DNA of 64,000 nt. Origin: Hymenobacter crusticola (GTDB lineage: Bacteria > Bacteroidota > Bacteroidia > Cytophagales > Hymenobacteraceae). The position numbers were made by a program, and so were the translations under genes. Shown here piece after piece: positions 8,274-16,311 of this stretch; within the stretch, counting starts at the first letter, position 1, and each line of letters starts with the position of its first letter. Location of the stretch: contig NZ_MTSE01000014.1 in the NCBI RefSeq assembly GCF_002154225.1, positions 84,155 through 148,154 of the forward strand. The letters run 5' to 3'. A model generated the notes under the pieces. The model saw nothing but the letters and a program-made list of their open reading frames with translations. It was not told the origin of the DNA and did no database searches.

Positions 8274-9026
8274 CTATGGCCGCTCGACACCTAGCTTCTT
8301 CAATGCCTCCGCGTACTTATCGTAGATGATGCGCAGGTCTTCGTTGTGCTTGTCCGCATCCACCCCGATGCTGACGTTGTTGGTGTGGAAACGATGCAAA
8401 TGGCTGATGTGGGGCGCTAGCACTGGCAAGTGCCCGGCGAGGAGGAAGCGCACGTACAGGTCTAGGTCCTCGGCCATTTCAATTTCTTCGTCGTAGCCGC
8501 CTACTTCATCGAATAGGGCCCGACTATAGCACACGTTACCCTGGATAAAGTGCTCGGCTTTGAAGATAGCGTGGAGCATCTCGGTGGGCGTCTCGAACTT
8601 CCAGGCGTAGTAGTCTTCGTTGGGCAGATAGCGGCGGTCCTCATCCATGCGCAAGAAATCGGCAACAAACCACGGTTGCGCGGGGTGTTGCTCGATGAGG
8701 GCGCCGTAGTGGAACAAGGTGCGCTGGAGCATAATGTCGTCGTCGTCGAGGGGCACGATCCACGTATCAACGGGCGCTTCTTGCACGAGCCGGTTGCGGG
8801 CCGGGCCCGCGAGCACGCGCTCCGCGTGGGTCCAGTAGCGCAAAGGCGGGCCATCTTGCCCTAGGTTCTTGAGCCACTCGGCCGATCCATCAGTGGAGCC
8901 ATTTTCGTAGATCAAATGTTCGTAAGAAAAGTCGAGGGGGGCGCTTACGGTCGCACGGACGCTGGCAACTGCTTCGGGCAGATACTGCCGCCGGTTGTGG
9001 CTAGGAGTGATGATAGAAAAATGCAT
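8274..9026 (-). CDS. Family 2 glycosyltransferase
   Basis: A 250-residue GT-A fold protein. It begins FSIITPSHNRRQYLPEAV (nucleotide-binding start of GT2), has ENGSTDG (41-47), the metal/nucleotide DxD-type motif VPLDDDDIM with Asp94-97, and the later GGYDEEIEMAEDLDLYVRFLLAG, which holds the ED catalytic-base motif. No membrane segment, so it is cytosolic and non-processive. It probably transfers a sugar to a surface glycan or lipid; donor and acceptor are unknown. It is not next to other glycan genes, and the next gene to its right is divergent. Confidence 0.9.
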   Translation of the reverse strand: MHFSIITPSHNRRQYLPEAVASVRATVSAPLDFSYEHLIYENGSTDGSAEWLKNLGQDGPPLRYWTHAERVLAGPARNRLVQEAPVDTWIVPLDDDDIMLQRTLFHYGALIEQHPAQPWFVADFLRMDEDRRYLPNEDYYAWKFETPTEMLHAIFKAEHFIQGNVCYSRALFDEVGGYDEEIEMAEDLDLYVRFLLAGHLPVLAPHISHLHRFHTNNVSIGVDADKHNEDLRIIYDKYAEALKKLGVERP

Positions 9027-9057
9027 ACCCGCCTATTCTGGTTTTTCGGCTAAAAAG

Positions 9058-9087
9058 TTGCCTTCCTACCCACACGACCTAACTTTC
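9058..9087 (+). promoter_or_regulatory. Candidate Bacteroidota promoter (-33 TTG, -7 TAACTTTC)
   Basis: TTG at 9058-9060, a 19-nt spacer, then TAACTTTC at 9080-9087 (one mismatch to TAnnTTTG). This gives a leader of about 35 nt for the gene at 9130. Confidence 0.45.
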
Positions 9088-9129
9088 TCTACCAGCCCGT
9101 CGTTAGGGCTGCTAGTTCCTCTCCCATCT

Positions 9130-9429
9130 ATGGCACGATTTCATGTCTCCCTTCACCTACCTGATGTTTTCGATGATGCCTTCATGGAACTCATTCCGCG
9201 TCATCGCGCCTTCATCAATCACCTGATTGCCGAAAACGTCGTGGAAACGTACGCCATCAGCGCCGACCGCTCGCGGGGATGGATTACCATGAACGGCGAG
9301 GATGCCGCCGAAGTCCGGGCTGTGGTTGAGCAGTTCCCGCTTTACGACTTCCTCAGCAACATCGAGATTGACGAGCTATTTCTTTTTGATAGTGTCGCGA
9401 CGCGTCTTCCCCGTATTAGTCTTAATTAG
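9130..9429 (+). CDS. Muconolactone-isomerase-like / YciI-like small protein
   Basis: A 99-residue protein. The ATG at 9130 (MARFHVSLHLPDVF) is preferred over the upstream in-frame GTG at 8995 because the conserved ferredoxin-like fold begins there and a promoter-like element lies at 9058-9087. The layout is that of dimeric alpha/beta-barrel proteins of the muconolactone delta-isomerase or YciI kind: a first strand (FHVSLHL), a helix with FMELIPRHRAFINHLI, then SRGWITMNGEDAAEVRAVVEQFP and a final strand. The catalytic role is uncertain and there is no aromatic-degradation context here. Confidence 0.65.
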   Translation: MARFHVSLHLPDVFDDAFMELIPRHRAFINHLIAENVVETYAISADRSRGWITMNGEDAAEVRAVVEQFPLYDFLSNIEIDELFLFDSVATRLPRISLN

Positions 9430-9507
9430 TAAACTAGCAACGCGGTGAGCTACGGCCCTCTTTGCCCTGTTTCATCCATTCCCTAGTTCCCCAGCACGCT
9501 TTCCCGC

Positions 9508-10362
9508 ATGACTCGTTTTTTCCGGTTTTCGGTTCTTGTGGTAGCCACCTGGACTGTAATGGCTGCCGTTTCGCCGGCCCACCCCGATAAAGTTACTACC
9601 GAACAAGTTGTTGCCCGCCTGGCGGCCGCTATTGAGAACCTCAAAACCTTGCGCTGTACGATTAAGGCGCAGGAACGCATTGGCACTGCCTACCAGCCCA
9701 ATCAAACCACGCTGAAGCTAGCCTATAATCCGCAACGCGTGTACATGCGCAACAAGAAAGGCATTGAGGTACTCTGGGTGACGGGGCAAAATGATGGCGA
9801 CGCCTGGGTTTACCCGAACAGCTTTCCGTACGTCACGCTCAGCCTCGACCCCAATGGTACGCTCATGCGGCGCAACCAGCACCATAGCGTGCTCGATGCG
9901 GGCTACGGCGTGGTGGCTGATATTATTCATGGCTCGCCGCTGCGCCAAGACCACAGCTTCGAGCGCAGCTTTCGCTACACCGGCGACACCACCGTGCAGA
10001 ATCGTCCCTGCTACTTGCTGGAGTCGAATTATACGCCGTTCCGCTACGTGTCCTATAAGGCGGTAAAAGGCGACACGCCCGCTCGCGTGGCCGACCGGTT
10101 TGGATGCGGTGAATTTCGCGTGCTTGAACGCAACGGTCTCACACCTGGCCAGGCCATTACGGAGGGTAAAACGCTGCAAGTTCCGAATGCCTATGGCCGC
10201 CACACAGTGCTTTGCATCGATCAGAAGCTGCTACTGCCGCTCCTCGTGTACGTGGCCGATGATAAGGGCTTGTTTGAGAAGTATGAGTTTTCCGACGTAG
10301 TTGCCAACCAGACCATCGCGCCCGAGGAATTCACTAAAGACTACAAAGGCTATAAGCTGTAA
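9508..10362 (+). CDS. DUF1571-like exported protein with a LysM-like insert
   Basis: A 284-residue protein with an N-terminal signal-type helix (FFRFSVLVVATWTVMAAVSPA). Residues 30-182 and 231-284 form one LolA/DUF1571-like beta structure (repeated strands such as TLKLAYNPQRVYMR, NRPCYLLESNY, LPLLVYVADDKGLFEKYEFSDV). Between them, residues ~183-230 (YKAVKGDTPARVADRF, VLERNGL, EGKTLQVPN) read as a LysM-like motif, which normally binds peptidoglycan or chitin. The insertion would place a cell-wall module on an exported lipid- or hydrophobe-binding type fold. Both assignments are from pattern only. A perfect inverted repeat begins six bases after the stop codon. Confidence 0.65.
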   Translation: MTRFFRFSVLVVATWTVMAAVSPAHPDKVTTEQVVARLAAAIENLKTLRCTIKAQERIGTAYQPNQTTLKLAYNPQRVYMRNKKGIEVLWVTGQNDGDAWVYPNSFPYVTLSLDPNGTLMRRNQHHSVLDAGYGVVADIIHGSPLRQDHSFERSFRYTGDTTVQNRPCYLLESNYTPFRYVSYKAVKGDTPARVADRFGCGEFRVLERNGLTPGQAITEGKTLQVPNAYGRHTVLCIDQKLLLPLLVYVADDKGLFEKYEFSDVVANQTIAPEEFTKDYKGYKL

Positions 10363-10368
10363 TCCTAG

Positions 10369-10410
10369 ACCACGGATTCGGGCGGATTTATCGGATTTAT
10401 CGGATTTTGT
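10369..10410 (+). repeat. Left arm of a perfect 42-bp inverted repeat
   Basis: Starts with ACCACGGATTCGGGCGG and contains two tandem copies of GGATTTATC before ending GGATTTTGT. Its exact reverse complement lies at 10608-10649. It sits seven bases after the stop of the DUF1571-like gene. Confidence 0.9.
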
Positions 10411-10445
10411 GGCCGATTCGCTTTCGTTCTTTTCTAGCTAATGCC

Positions 10446-10486
10446 AAAAGAAAAGCCTTCCCACTGCTGGGAAGGCTTTTCTTTTT
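10446..10486. terminator. Bidirectional intrinsic terminator between convergent genes
   Basis: Perfect 18-bp arms (10446-10463 and 10468-10485, core GCCTTCCCA) with a 4-nt loop and A/T tracts on both sides. It lies inside the loop of the 42-bp inverted repeat. Confidence 0.85.
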
Positions 10487-10607
10487 ATCGATCAGAACCT
10501 AGGTCGATGATCGGCCACAAAAGCGGTAGAAGTAATCGAAGAACCTAGGATTTAAAAGTATCGCGTTGGAGGGACCGATCCGCTAGATGGTAGTGAAAGT
10601 GCCGGCT

Positions 10608-10649
10608 ACAAAATCCGATAAATCCGATAAATCCGCCCGAATCCGTGGT
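10608..10649 (-). repeat. Right arm of the 42-bp inverted repeat
   Basis: The exact reverse complement of 10369-10410, ending in CCGTGGT one base before the stop codon of the SDR gene on the reverse strand. A diverged relative is at 16258-16306, also just beyond a reverse-strand stop codon. Confidence 0.9.
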
Positions 10650-11519
10650 TCAGCGACGCATGGTTTTCTCGATTTCATCCCACATCGGACCCGGAATCAC
10701 CTCGAGCTTGTTGAACTCACCGGCGCCGTTTAGCCATTCACCCCCGTCGATCGTCACTACTTCACCATTCATGTACGCCGAAAAATCGGATACGAGGTAG
10801 GCGGCTAGGTTTGCTAGCTCCTGGTGCTCGCCCACGCGCTTCAGCGGCACACTAGCCGCTGGATCGAGCTTCTGAGCCAACGGTTCGGGGAACAACCGGC
10901 TCCAGGCTCCTTCCGTCGGGAAAGGGCCGGGCGCAATGGCGTTGGAACGAATGCCGTATTTGGCCCATTCCACGGCCAAGGAGCGTGTTAGCGCGAGCAC
11001 GCCCGCTTTGGCCGCCGCCGAAGGCACCACGTAGGCGGAGCCCACCGAGGCGTAGGTAGTCACGATGTTCAGGATGGTGCCGGGCTTTTTGTCGGCTATC
11101 CACCGCTTGCCAAAAGCGAGAGTGCAGTTGTAGCTTCCCTTCAGCACAATATCAACGATTACATCGAATGCCTTGTGGCTCAGGCGCTCAGTAGGCGAGA
11201 TGAAGTTGCCGGCGGCGTTATTAAGCAGCACATCAACGCCCCCAAATTCGGTGATGGTGCGCTGAAGCAGGTTCTCTACTTCGTCGTACTTGCGCACATC
11301 GCACGGCACGGCTAGCACCCGGCCCCCGGTTTGCTGACGCAGCTCCTCGGCGGTTTTTTCCAGCACGTCCAGCTTGCGGCTGCTGATGGCAACGTTGGCC
11401 CCTAGTTGCAGAAAGTACGTGGTCATGGCGCGACCTAGGCCCGTGCCTCCGCCCGTCACGACGATGGTTTTGCCTTGAAGCGCGTTGTCGCGGAGCATGG
11501 GTTGAGAATAAGCGGGCAT
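10650..11519 (-). CDS. SDR oxidoreductase, 2,4-dienoyl-CoA reductase-like
   Basis: A 289-residue short-chain dehydrogenase. The cofactor motif TGGGTGLG is at 22-29 and NNAAG at ~100-104. The usual catalytic YxxxK is replaced by SAAAK (Ser167, Lys171), with Tyr a few residues earlier, as in mitochondrial and peroxisomal dienoyl-CoA reductases; the end of the sequence (EGAWSRLFPEP, DGGEWLNGAGEFN) also fits that subgroup. Such enzymes reduce the 2,4-dienoyl-CoA intermediates of unsaturated fatty acid beta-oxidation with NADPH. Met8 is an alternative start. No other beta-oxidation gene is nearby. Confidence 0.82.
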   Translation of the reverse strand: MPAYSQPMLRDNALQGKTIVVTGGGTGLGRAMTTYFLQLGANVAISSRKLDVLEKTAEELRQQTGGRVLAVPCDVRKYDEVENLLQRTITEFGGVDVLLNNAAGNFISPTERLSHKAFDVIVDIVLKGSYNCTLAFGKRWIADKKPGTILNIVTTYASVGSAYVVPSAAAKAGVLALTRSLAVEWAKYGIRSNAIAPGPFPTEGAWSRLFPEPLAQKLDPAASVPLKRVGEHQELANLAAYLVSDFSAYMNGEVVTIDGGEWLNGAGEFNKLEVIPGPMWDEIEKTMRR

Positions 11520-11654
11520 ATGGGTGGGCGTTGTGTGGGTGAAAATAAATCGAATGACCTAGGTCGGACCTAGGTTCAGCAGAGCACCTTAATTTGGGCT
11601 TGATGGAGCCACTGTTGCCGGCAATTTCTAAAAAACCATTAACATGCAGCCGGC

Positions 11655-12506
11655 ATGACGGACTCTCTCCCAACATATTCCTCTCTCCCAACGGTAGCCG
11701 TGCTCGGCTGCGGCTGGCTTGGCTTGCCTCTGGCAAAGACACTTGTAGCGCAGGGTTACGCCGTGGTGGGCTCCACGACCACACCCAGCCAACTCCTTGC
11801 CTTGCGCGACGCTGGCATTATGCCGTTTTTGCTGCGCCTAGCTCCCACCCTCACCGCTACCGACGCCGACACGCTCCAGGCAATGCTCACCGGCGTCGAG
11901 GTGCTTATTTTAAACGTGCCCCCGCGCCGTTCCGCCACCAGCCCCGACTACGCAGCCCTTTTGCAGCCGGTGTGCGATGCCGCCGAAGCGTGCGGCGTGT
12001 CGATGGTACTGTTTGTCAGCTCCACTGGCGTTTACCCTGATGAGCCCCGCCCCATGCAGGAGCAGGATGCGCTGGCTTCGGCCGAAGCTAGCTCTTCGCT
12101 GCTGCGGGCGGAAGCCCTGTTTACGTCGTCCCTCAAGCCCTGGCAAACCACAGTTGTGCGGCTTGGTGGGTTGTTTGGGCCCGGCCGATTGCCGGGCCGC
12201 TTTTTGGCCGGCAAGCAAGACGTAGCGCAGCCAAATGCGCCCGTCAACCTGATTCACCTCACCGACTGCATTGGGGTGCTTACCAGCATTATCCGCCAGC
12301 AAGTGTGGGGCTACACGTTCAACGCCTGCGCGGCGCAACACCCTAGCCGCCAAGAGTTTTATATCCTCGCCGCCCAGCAACTGCAAGTAGCGCCGCCAGC
12401 ATTTCGAGCTGCCGACACCACCAGCGGCAAGCGCATTGATAGCCAGCTGCTGCGGGAGAAAGTAGCGTACCAGTTCCAGCACGACGATTTACTAGCTGCG
12501 CTTTAA
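11655..12506 (+). CDS. SDR-type NAD(P)-binding protein, YeeZ-like
   Basis: A 283-residue protein. The Rossmann start VAVLGCGWLGLPLAKTL (residues ~14-30) carries a GxGxxG pattern. VLFVSSTGVYPD and VVRLGGLFGPGR are extended-SDR/epimerase-like features, and VNLIHLTDCIGVL matches the later conserved block. The canonical active-site Tyr/Lys pair is not clear, as in the YeeZ-like subgroup. The real substrate is unknown. It is divergent from the dienoyl-CoA reductase-like gene, with 135 bp between the two starts. Confidence 0.75.
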   Translation: MTDSLPTYSSLPTVAVLGCGWLGLPLAKTLVAQGYAVVGSTTTPSQLLALRDAGIMPFLLRLAPTLTATDADTLQAMLTGVEVLILNVPPRRSATSPDYAALLQPVCDAAEACGVSMVLFVSSTGVYPDEPRPMQEQDALASAEASSSLLRAEALFTSSLKPWQTTVVRLGGLFGPGRLPGRFLAGKQDVAQPNAPVNLIHLTDCIGVLTSIIRQQVWGYTFNACAAQHPSRQEFYILAAQQLQVAPPAFRAADTTSGKRIDSQLLREKVAYQFQHDDLLAAL

Positions 12507-12725
12507 AAAAAGCTTGCCTTGGTCCTATGTAAGCTGCTGCACAAGCATTTGGCTAGTAGTGCAAGCTAGGAACGCAACGTTGTTCCGGCTATTCAATCCG
12601 TAACTATCAGTTGGGCACTCACGCACCCGACCCCTATACTAGGAGCGAGAGACCTAGGTTATTAGGTCCGCGCGAACGAGAAGCGGCCGCAGTGTGTTCC
12701 TACTGCTCCTCCGTACCTTTACCGC

Positions 12726-13970
12726 GTGAATCCACTTACTTCCACCGTAGCCGTGCTGGGCGGCGGCGCAGCGGGCTTTTTTGGTGCCATTAGCTGCGCC
12801 CAAGCCAATCCGCACCTCACGGTTTATCTCCTCGAAAAAACGGGCAAGTTGCTGAGCAAGGTGCGCGTTTCGGGCGGCGGCCGCTGCAACGTAACCCACG
12901 CCTGCGACTCGCCCACCCAGCTAGCGCAGCACTATCCGCGCGGCAGCAAACCACTTAAAGAAGCCTTCCGTCAGTTTGCGGCGACCGACACTGTGCGCTG
13001 GTTTGCCGATCGTGGCGTAGCACTCAAGACCGAGCCCGACGGGCGCATGTTTCCCACTACTGACTCCAGTGAAACCATTGCCCAATGCTTACTGGAGGCT
13101 GCCCGGCAAGCAGGCGTTAAGATTCTGACCAACACCGCCGCCGAAAAAATCGAGCCGTTGGCACCGGGTGGATTCCGCCTCCTGCTGACTGGTGCTCATG
13201 CCCAGGAAATGCACGTCGACCGGCTGCTAATTGCTACCGGCGGTGCGCCTAAGTCGGAGAATTATCAGTGGCTGCGCACCCTGGGTCATACCATTGCGGA
13301 GCCGGTGCCGTCATTGTTTACCTTCAACGTGCCGGAGTCGCCGCTGCGCGAGTTGCCGGGCGTGAGCGTGCCCAATGCCCGCGTGCGCGTGGCCGGCGAA
13401 AAGCTAGAGTACGAAGGCCCGGTGCTCGTCACGCACTGGGGCGTAAGCGGACCGGCAGTACTCAAGCTATCGGCCTGGGGCGCCCGCCGTTTGCACGACT
13501 TACATTACCAAAGCACGGCACTTGTGAGTTGGGTGCCAGCCCACACAGAAGAATCGTTGCGCCAGTGGCTGCACGAGTTTCGAGCCCAAAACGGCCGCAA
13601 GGTGGTAACAAGCAATCCACTTTTTGGCTTGCCCCAGCGGTTGTGGCGCACGCTTACCGAACAAGCTAGTATCGGCGCCGAGATACGCTGGAGTGAGCTG
13701 CCTGCCAAAGCGCAGAACAAGCTCATCGAAAGCCTTTTGCGTACAGCCTTACCTGTGCGCGGCAAAACTACCTTTAAGGAAGAATTTGTGACGTGCGGCG
13801 GCGTAGTCCTCGGCGAAGTAAATATGCAAACCATGGAAAGCCGGCGCGTGCCCGGCCTTTACTTTGCCGGCGAGGTGCTCGACATTGACGGCATCACCGG
13901 TGGTTTCAATTTCCAAGCCGCCTGGACAACCGGCTACCTAGCTGGCCGGGCCATGGCAAGAACTTTATAA
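12726..13970 (+). CDS. NAD(P)/FAD-dependent oxidoreductase, HI0933/YhiN family
   Basis: A 414-residue flavoprotein with a GTG start. The FAD dinucleotide-binding motif is at the N-terminus (VAVLGGGAAGFFGA), followed by the family signature LLSKVRVSGGGRCNVTH and the C-terminal GLYFAGEVLDIDGITGGFNFQAAWTTG that closes over FAD. Family members are poorly characterised; one subgroup reduces bile acid intermediates. A second, more distant paralogue is at 54644-55870. No operon partner is evident. Confidence 0.88.
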   Translation: MNPLTSTVAVLGGGAAGFFGAISCAQANPHLTVYLLEKTGKLLSKVRVSGGGRCNVTHACDSPTQLAQHYPRGSKPLKEAFRQFAATDTVRWFADRGVALKTEPDGRMFPTTDSSETIAQCLLEAARQAGVKILTNTAAEKIEPLAPGGFRLLLTGAHAQEMHVDRLLIATGGAPKSENYQWLRTLGHTIAEPVPSLFTFNVPESPLRELPGVSVPNARVRVAGEKLEYEGPVLVTHWGVSGPAVLKLSAWGARRLHDLHYQSTALVSWVPAHTEESLRQWLHEFRAQNGRKVVTSNPLFGLPQRLWRTLTEQASIGAEIRWSELPAKAQNKLIESLLRTALPVRGKTTFKEEFVTCGGVVLGEVNMQTMESRRVPGLYFAGEVLDIDGITGGFNFQAAWTTGYLAGRAMARTL

Positions 13971-14175
13971 CTCCTAAGCCATAATATCTGTTGTAAGCTA
14001 GGCCTACTGTGCTAATGCGAGCTACCGAATATTATTGTTGGTTTTAACAGAGGCGCTACGCAGTGGTCTAAGTAAGCTGGTCAGTGATAAATGTTAATTG
14101 ACGCCGCAACCCTAGGAGCAAATAGCTAGTAAACGGAAGCACAATTCTTTCCCTTAACACTAACTACTACCTCTC

Positions 14176-14622
14176 ATGGACGCCAAAACCACACAGGCCG
14201 GCCTTAACGAATTGATCGAAACCCTGAAAGACGGCCAGAAAGGCTACGCCGAGGCAATGACTGACGTAGAAGATGCCGATCTGAAGGACATTTTTAAAAA
14301 ATACGCTGCTCAGCGTGCTAGCTATATCACCGAGCTGGAAGACCAGATGTTCAAGCTGGACCTGAAGCCCGACGAAGAGTCTTCTATCACAGGTACGGTG
14401 CACCGCGCCTTCATTAACCTGAAAGGCCTAGTAACGGGCAAAGATCGTCATAGCATCCTCGCCGAGTGCGAGCGTGGCGAAGACTACGCCAAGAAAGCAT
14501 ACGAAACAGCGCAGAAAATCCAAGATCTTCCCGCTGACTTGAAAGCCGTTATTGAGAAGCAAGCCGCTGGCATCACACAAGGCCACGACGAAATCAAAGC
14601 CCTGCGCGATTCAAGCAAGTAA
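14176..14622 (+). CDS. PA2169-type four-helix-bundle protein (DUF2383)
   Basis: A 148-residue, charged, all-helical protein with the ferritin-like layout of the DUF2383/PA2169 family (LNELIETLKDGQKGYAEA, then CERGEDYAKKAYETA, and a final helix with GHDEIKALRDSSK). Members are often stress-induced and associated with envelope stress; the molecular role is unknown. Monocistronic, with a strong terminator 30 nt after the stop. Confidence 0.85.
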   Translation: MDAKTTQAGLNELIETLKDGQKGYAEAMTDVEDADLKDIFKKYAAQRASYITELEDQMFKLDLKPDEESSITGTVHRAFINLKGLVTGKDRHSILAECERGEDYAKKAYETAQKIQDLPADLKAVIEKQAAGITQGHDEIKALRDSSK

Positions 14623-14652
14623 TTGCTTAGACCTCCCACCAGGCTTCTGCAT

Positions 14653-14698
14653 ATAAACAAGAAGGCCCCTTCAGAATTGGAGGGGCCTTCTTGTTTAT
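14653..14698. terminator. Bidirectional intrinsic terminator
   Basis: Perfect 18-bp arms, 14653-14670 (ATAAACAAGAAGGCCCCT) and 14681-14698, with a 10-nt loop. Confidence 0.85.
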
Positions 14699-14835
14699 GA
14701 ATCTATTTGTCACCTAGGTAGCTACTAAAGTTTAGGAAGACAAAGCCATAATCTTCTTCAATTAATGTCTTGCTTTTCTGCATATTACAATAGAAATAAT
14801 TGTCCGTGTTATCAATCCTAGCTCCCTAAAAAATC

Positions 14836-16023
14836 ATGAGTAAGATTCTGCTAGCCGCGTTCTTGTTATTCTTTTCCCAGCTACACAACGTTAGGGCAGC
14901 CGCGCCAAAAATTGGTGAAGCAGCTCCCCAACTAAAGCTGACAGGCCTGCTGCAAACAGCAGGAAAAATGGACCAAAGTATACAATCCCTGCAGGGGAAA
15001 GTGCTAGTTCTTGAGTTTTGGGCTACGTGGTGCGCGCCCTGCGTTGCAGCGATGCCCCACCTGAACAGCCTATCAGAAAAATATAAGAGCCGAGGGGTCC
15101 AGTTTATCTCGATCACCGATCAGGAGGCAACCAAGGCAAAGCTGTTTCTGAAGAAGCGAGCCATAACCGGCTGGGTAGGCCTCGATACCGATAGAACGAT
15201 GTACAAAGCCTATGAAGTCACTACTATCCCGTTTACTGTCATAATTGGCGCCGACGGCTTGGTAGCAGGCTACTCGGAAGGCAGTAAGCTGTCGGAGGCA
15301 ATGCTAGAGCAAGTACTAGCCGGCAAAAAGCTATCAGCGCCTTCCGTTTTATCGGATAAAGTCGCGGCTAGCCCTGCTAATCCTGAGGCGACAAAACCTA
15401 TTTATGAGCTAAGCATACGTCCCTCAACCGGCAAAGAAACGCTTATCATAACAAGCACAACTTTTTATAAAACAACAGGTGCTTCTGCCTTGGATGTGCT
15501 GAAAGTTGCTTTTGACGCTACGCTGAAACCGATTGAAATCACTGCTCCGTTGCCAGAAGGAAGATTCGACGTTGTAGCAACCAACCCAACGAAAGATTCG
15601 CCCGAATGGGCATGGCGTGCACAGCTACAGCAGATGCTGCAAGATGTATGGGGAATTATGGTGCAGCCCGAAAACAAGGAAGTAGAGGTGTATGAGCTAA
15701 CTGTATCGCCGGCGGCTGAGCAGCGCTTGAGAAAAGCGGATGCCAACGAAAGGGCTAGCCATCAAAGTTCAGAGGACAGAACTCTGGCAGGTAGCAATGT
15801 ATCCGTAGATGTACTGGCTAAAACCTTGCAAGATGTGCTAGCCACACCTGTTGTGAATGCAACTAACCTCAGCGGCAATTATGACTACAACTTTGATTAC
15901 GATAATAGCAAGCCGGAAGTATTATTGAAATCTGTAGAGCAGGAGATGGGGCTGAACCTCCGCAGGACAAAACGCCTAACTAACTTCATGGTGATACGTT
16001 CAAAAAGTGCAGCTGCTCTCTAA
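14836..16023 (+). CDS. TlpA-like thioredoxin fused to a TIGR03435/DUF3738-like domain
   Basis: A 395-residue exported protein. It has a signal peptide (residues 1-21), then a TlpA/ResA-type thioredoxin domain (~25-170) with the redox motif WCAPC (Cys66, Cys69), VLVLEFWATW before it and the cis-Pro loop TTIPFTVI. From ~195 to the end it carries a region similar to the TIGR03435 (DUF3738) domain: RFDVVATNPTKD, AQLQQMLQDVWGI, YELTVSPAA and the ending VEQEMGLNLRRTKR. That domain is best known from soil Acidobacteria and is of unknown function. The protein probably acts as a periplasmic disulfide reductase, with the second domain recruiting a partner (inference). GC is somewhat lower than that of its neighbours. 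Confidence 0.78.
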   Translation: MSKILLAAFLLFFSQLHNVRAAAPKIGEAAPQLKLTGLLQTAGKMDQSIQSLQGKVLVLEFWATWCAPCVAAMPHLNSLSEKYKSRGVQFISITDQEATKAKLFLKKRAITGWVGLDTDRTMYKAYEVTTIPFTVIIGADGLVAGYSEGSKLSEAMLEQVLAGKKLSAPSVLSDKVAASPANPEATKPIYELSIRPSTGKETLIITSTTFYKTTGASALDVLKVAFDATLKPIEITAPLPEGRFDVVATNPTKDSPEWAWRAQLQQMLQDVWGIMVQPENKEVEVYELTVSPAAEQRLRKADANERASHQSSEDRTLAGSNVSVDVLAKTLQDVLATPVVNATNLSGNYDYNFDYDNSKPEVLLKSVEQEMGLNLRRTKRLTNFMVIRSKSAAAL

Positions 16024-16189
16024 TAAAACAGCCGAACAGCATCCTAGGTAATGGAATGCTTACGCGCTTTTATTCTCCGCTTTGCCTAACCCTAGCAATA
16101 AATAGATCTACTAACGTTGCTCAGACTAGCAAAAACGCCAACCTTCTGGTAGCTCAAAGATGCTGCTAACCCCTAGGTTAGCAATAATC

Positions 16190-16235
16190 CAACAACAAAA
16201 AAGGCGCTCTAAATAGAGCGCCTTTTTTGTTGTTG
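16190..16235. terminator. Bidirectional intrinsic terminator between convergent genes
   Basis: Perfect 21-bp arms (core AAAAAAGGCGCTCT) at 16190-16210 and 16215-16235 around a 4-nt loop. It serves both the TlpA-like gene and the DEAD-box helicase gene. Confidence 0.9.
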
Positions 16236-16257
16236 GGCTGAAATTTTTCAGAGCTTG

Positions 16258-16306
16258 TCGACCACAAAAGCCGTGGAATTCGAAAAATCCGCTGGAATCC
16301 GTGGTT
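16258..16306. repeat. Diverged copy of the 10.4/10.6-kb repeat
   Basis: AAATCCGCTGGAATCCGTGGTT (16285-16306) differs from the 10628-10649 arm over the same 22 bases at only three contiguous positions, and ACCACAAAA upstream parallels the CTACAAAA of that arm. It ends 5 bases past the DEAD-box stop codon. Confidence 0.6.
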
Positions 16307-16311
16307 CCGGC

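Noticed and set aside
12611..12899. Short frames around 12611-12899 on both strands
   Set aside because: They overlap the start of the HI0933 flavoprotein gene in other frames and show no coding features.
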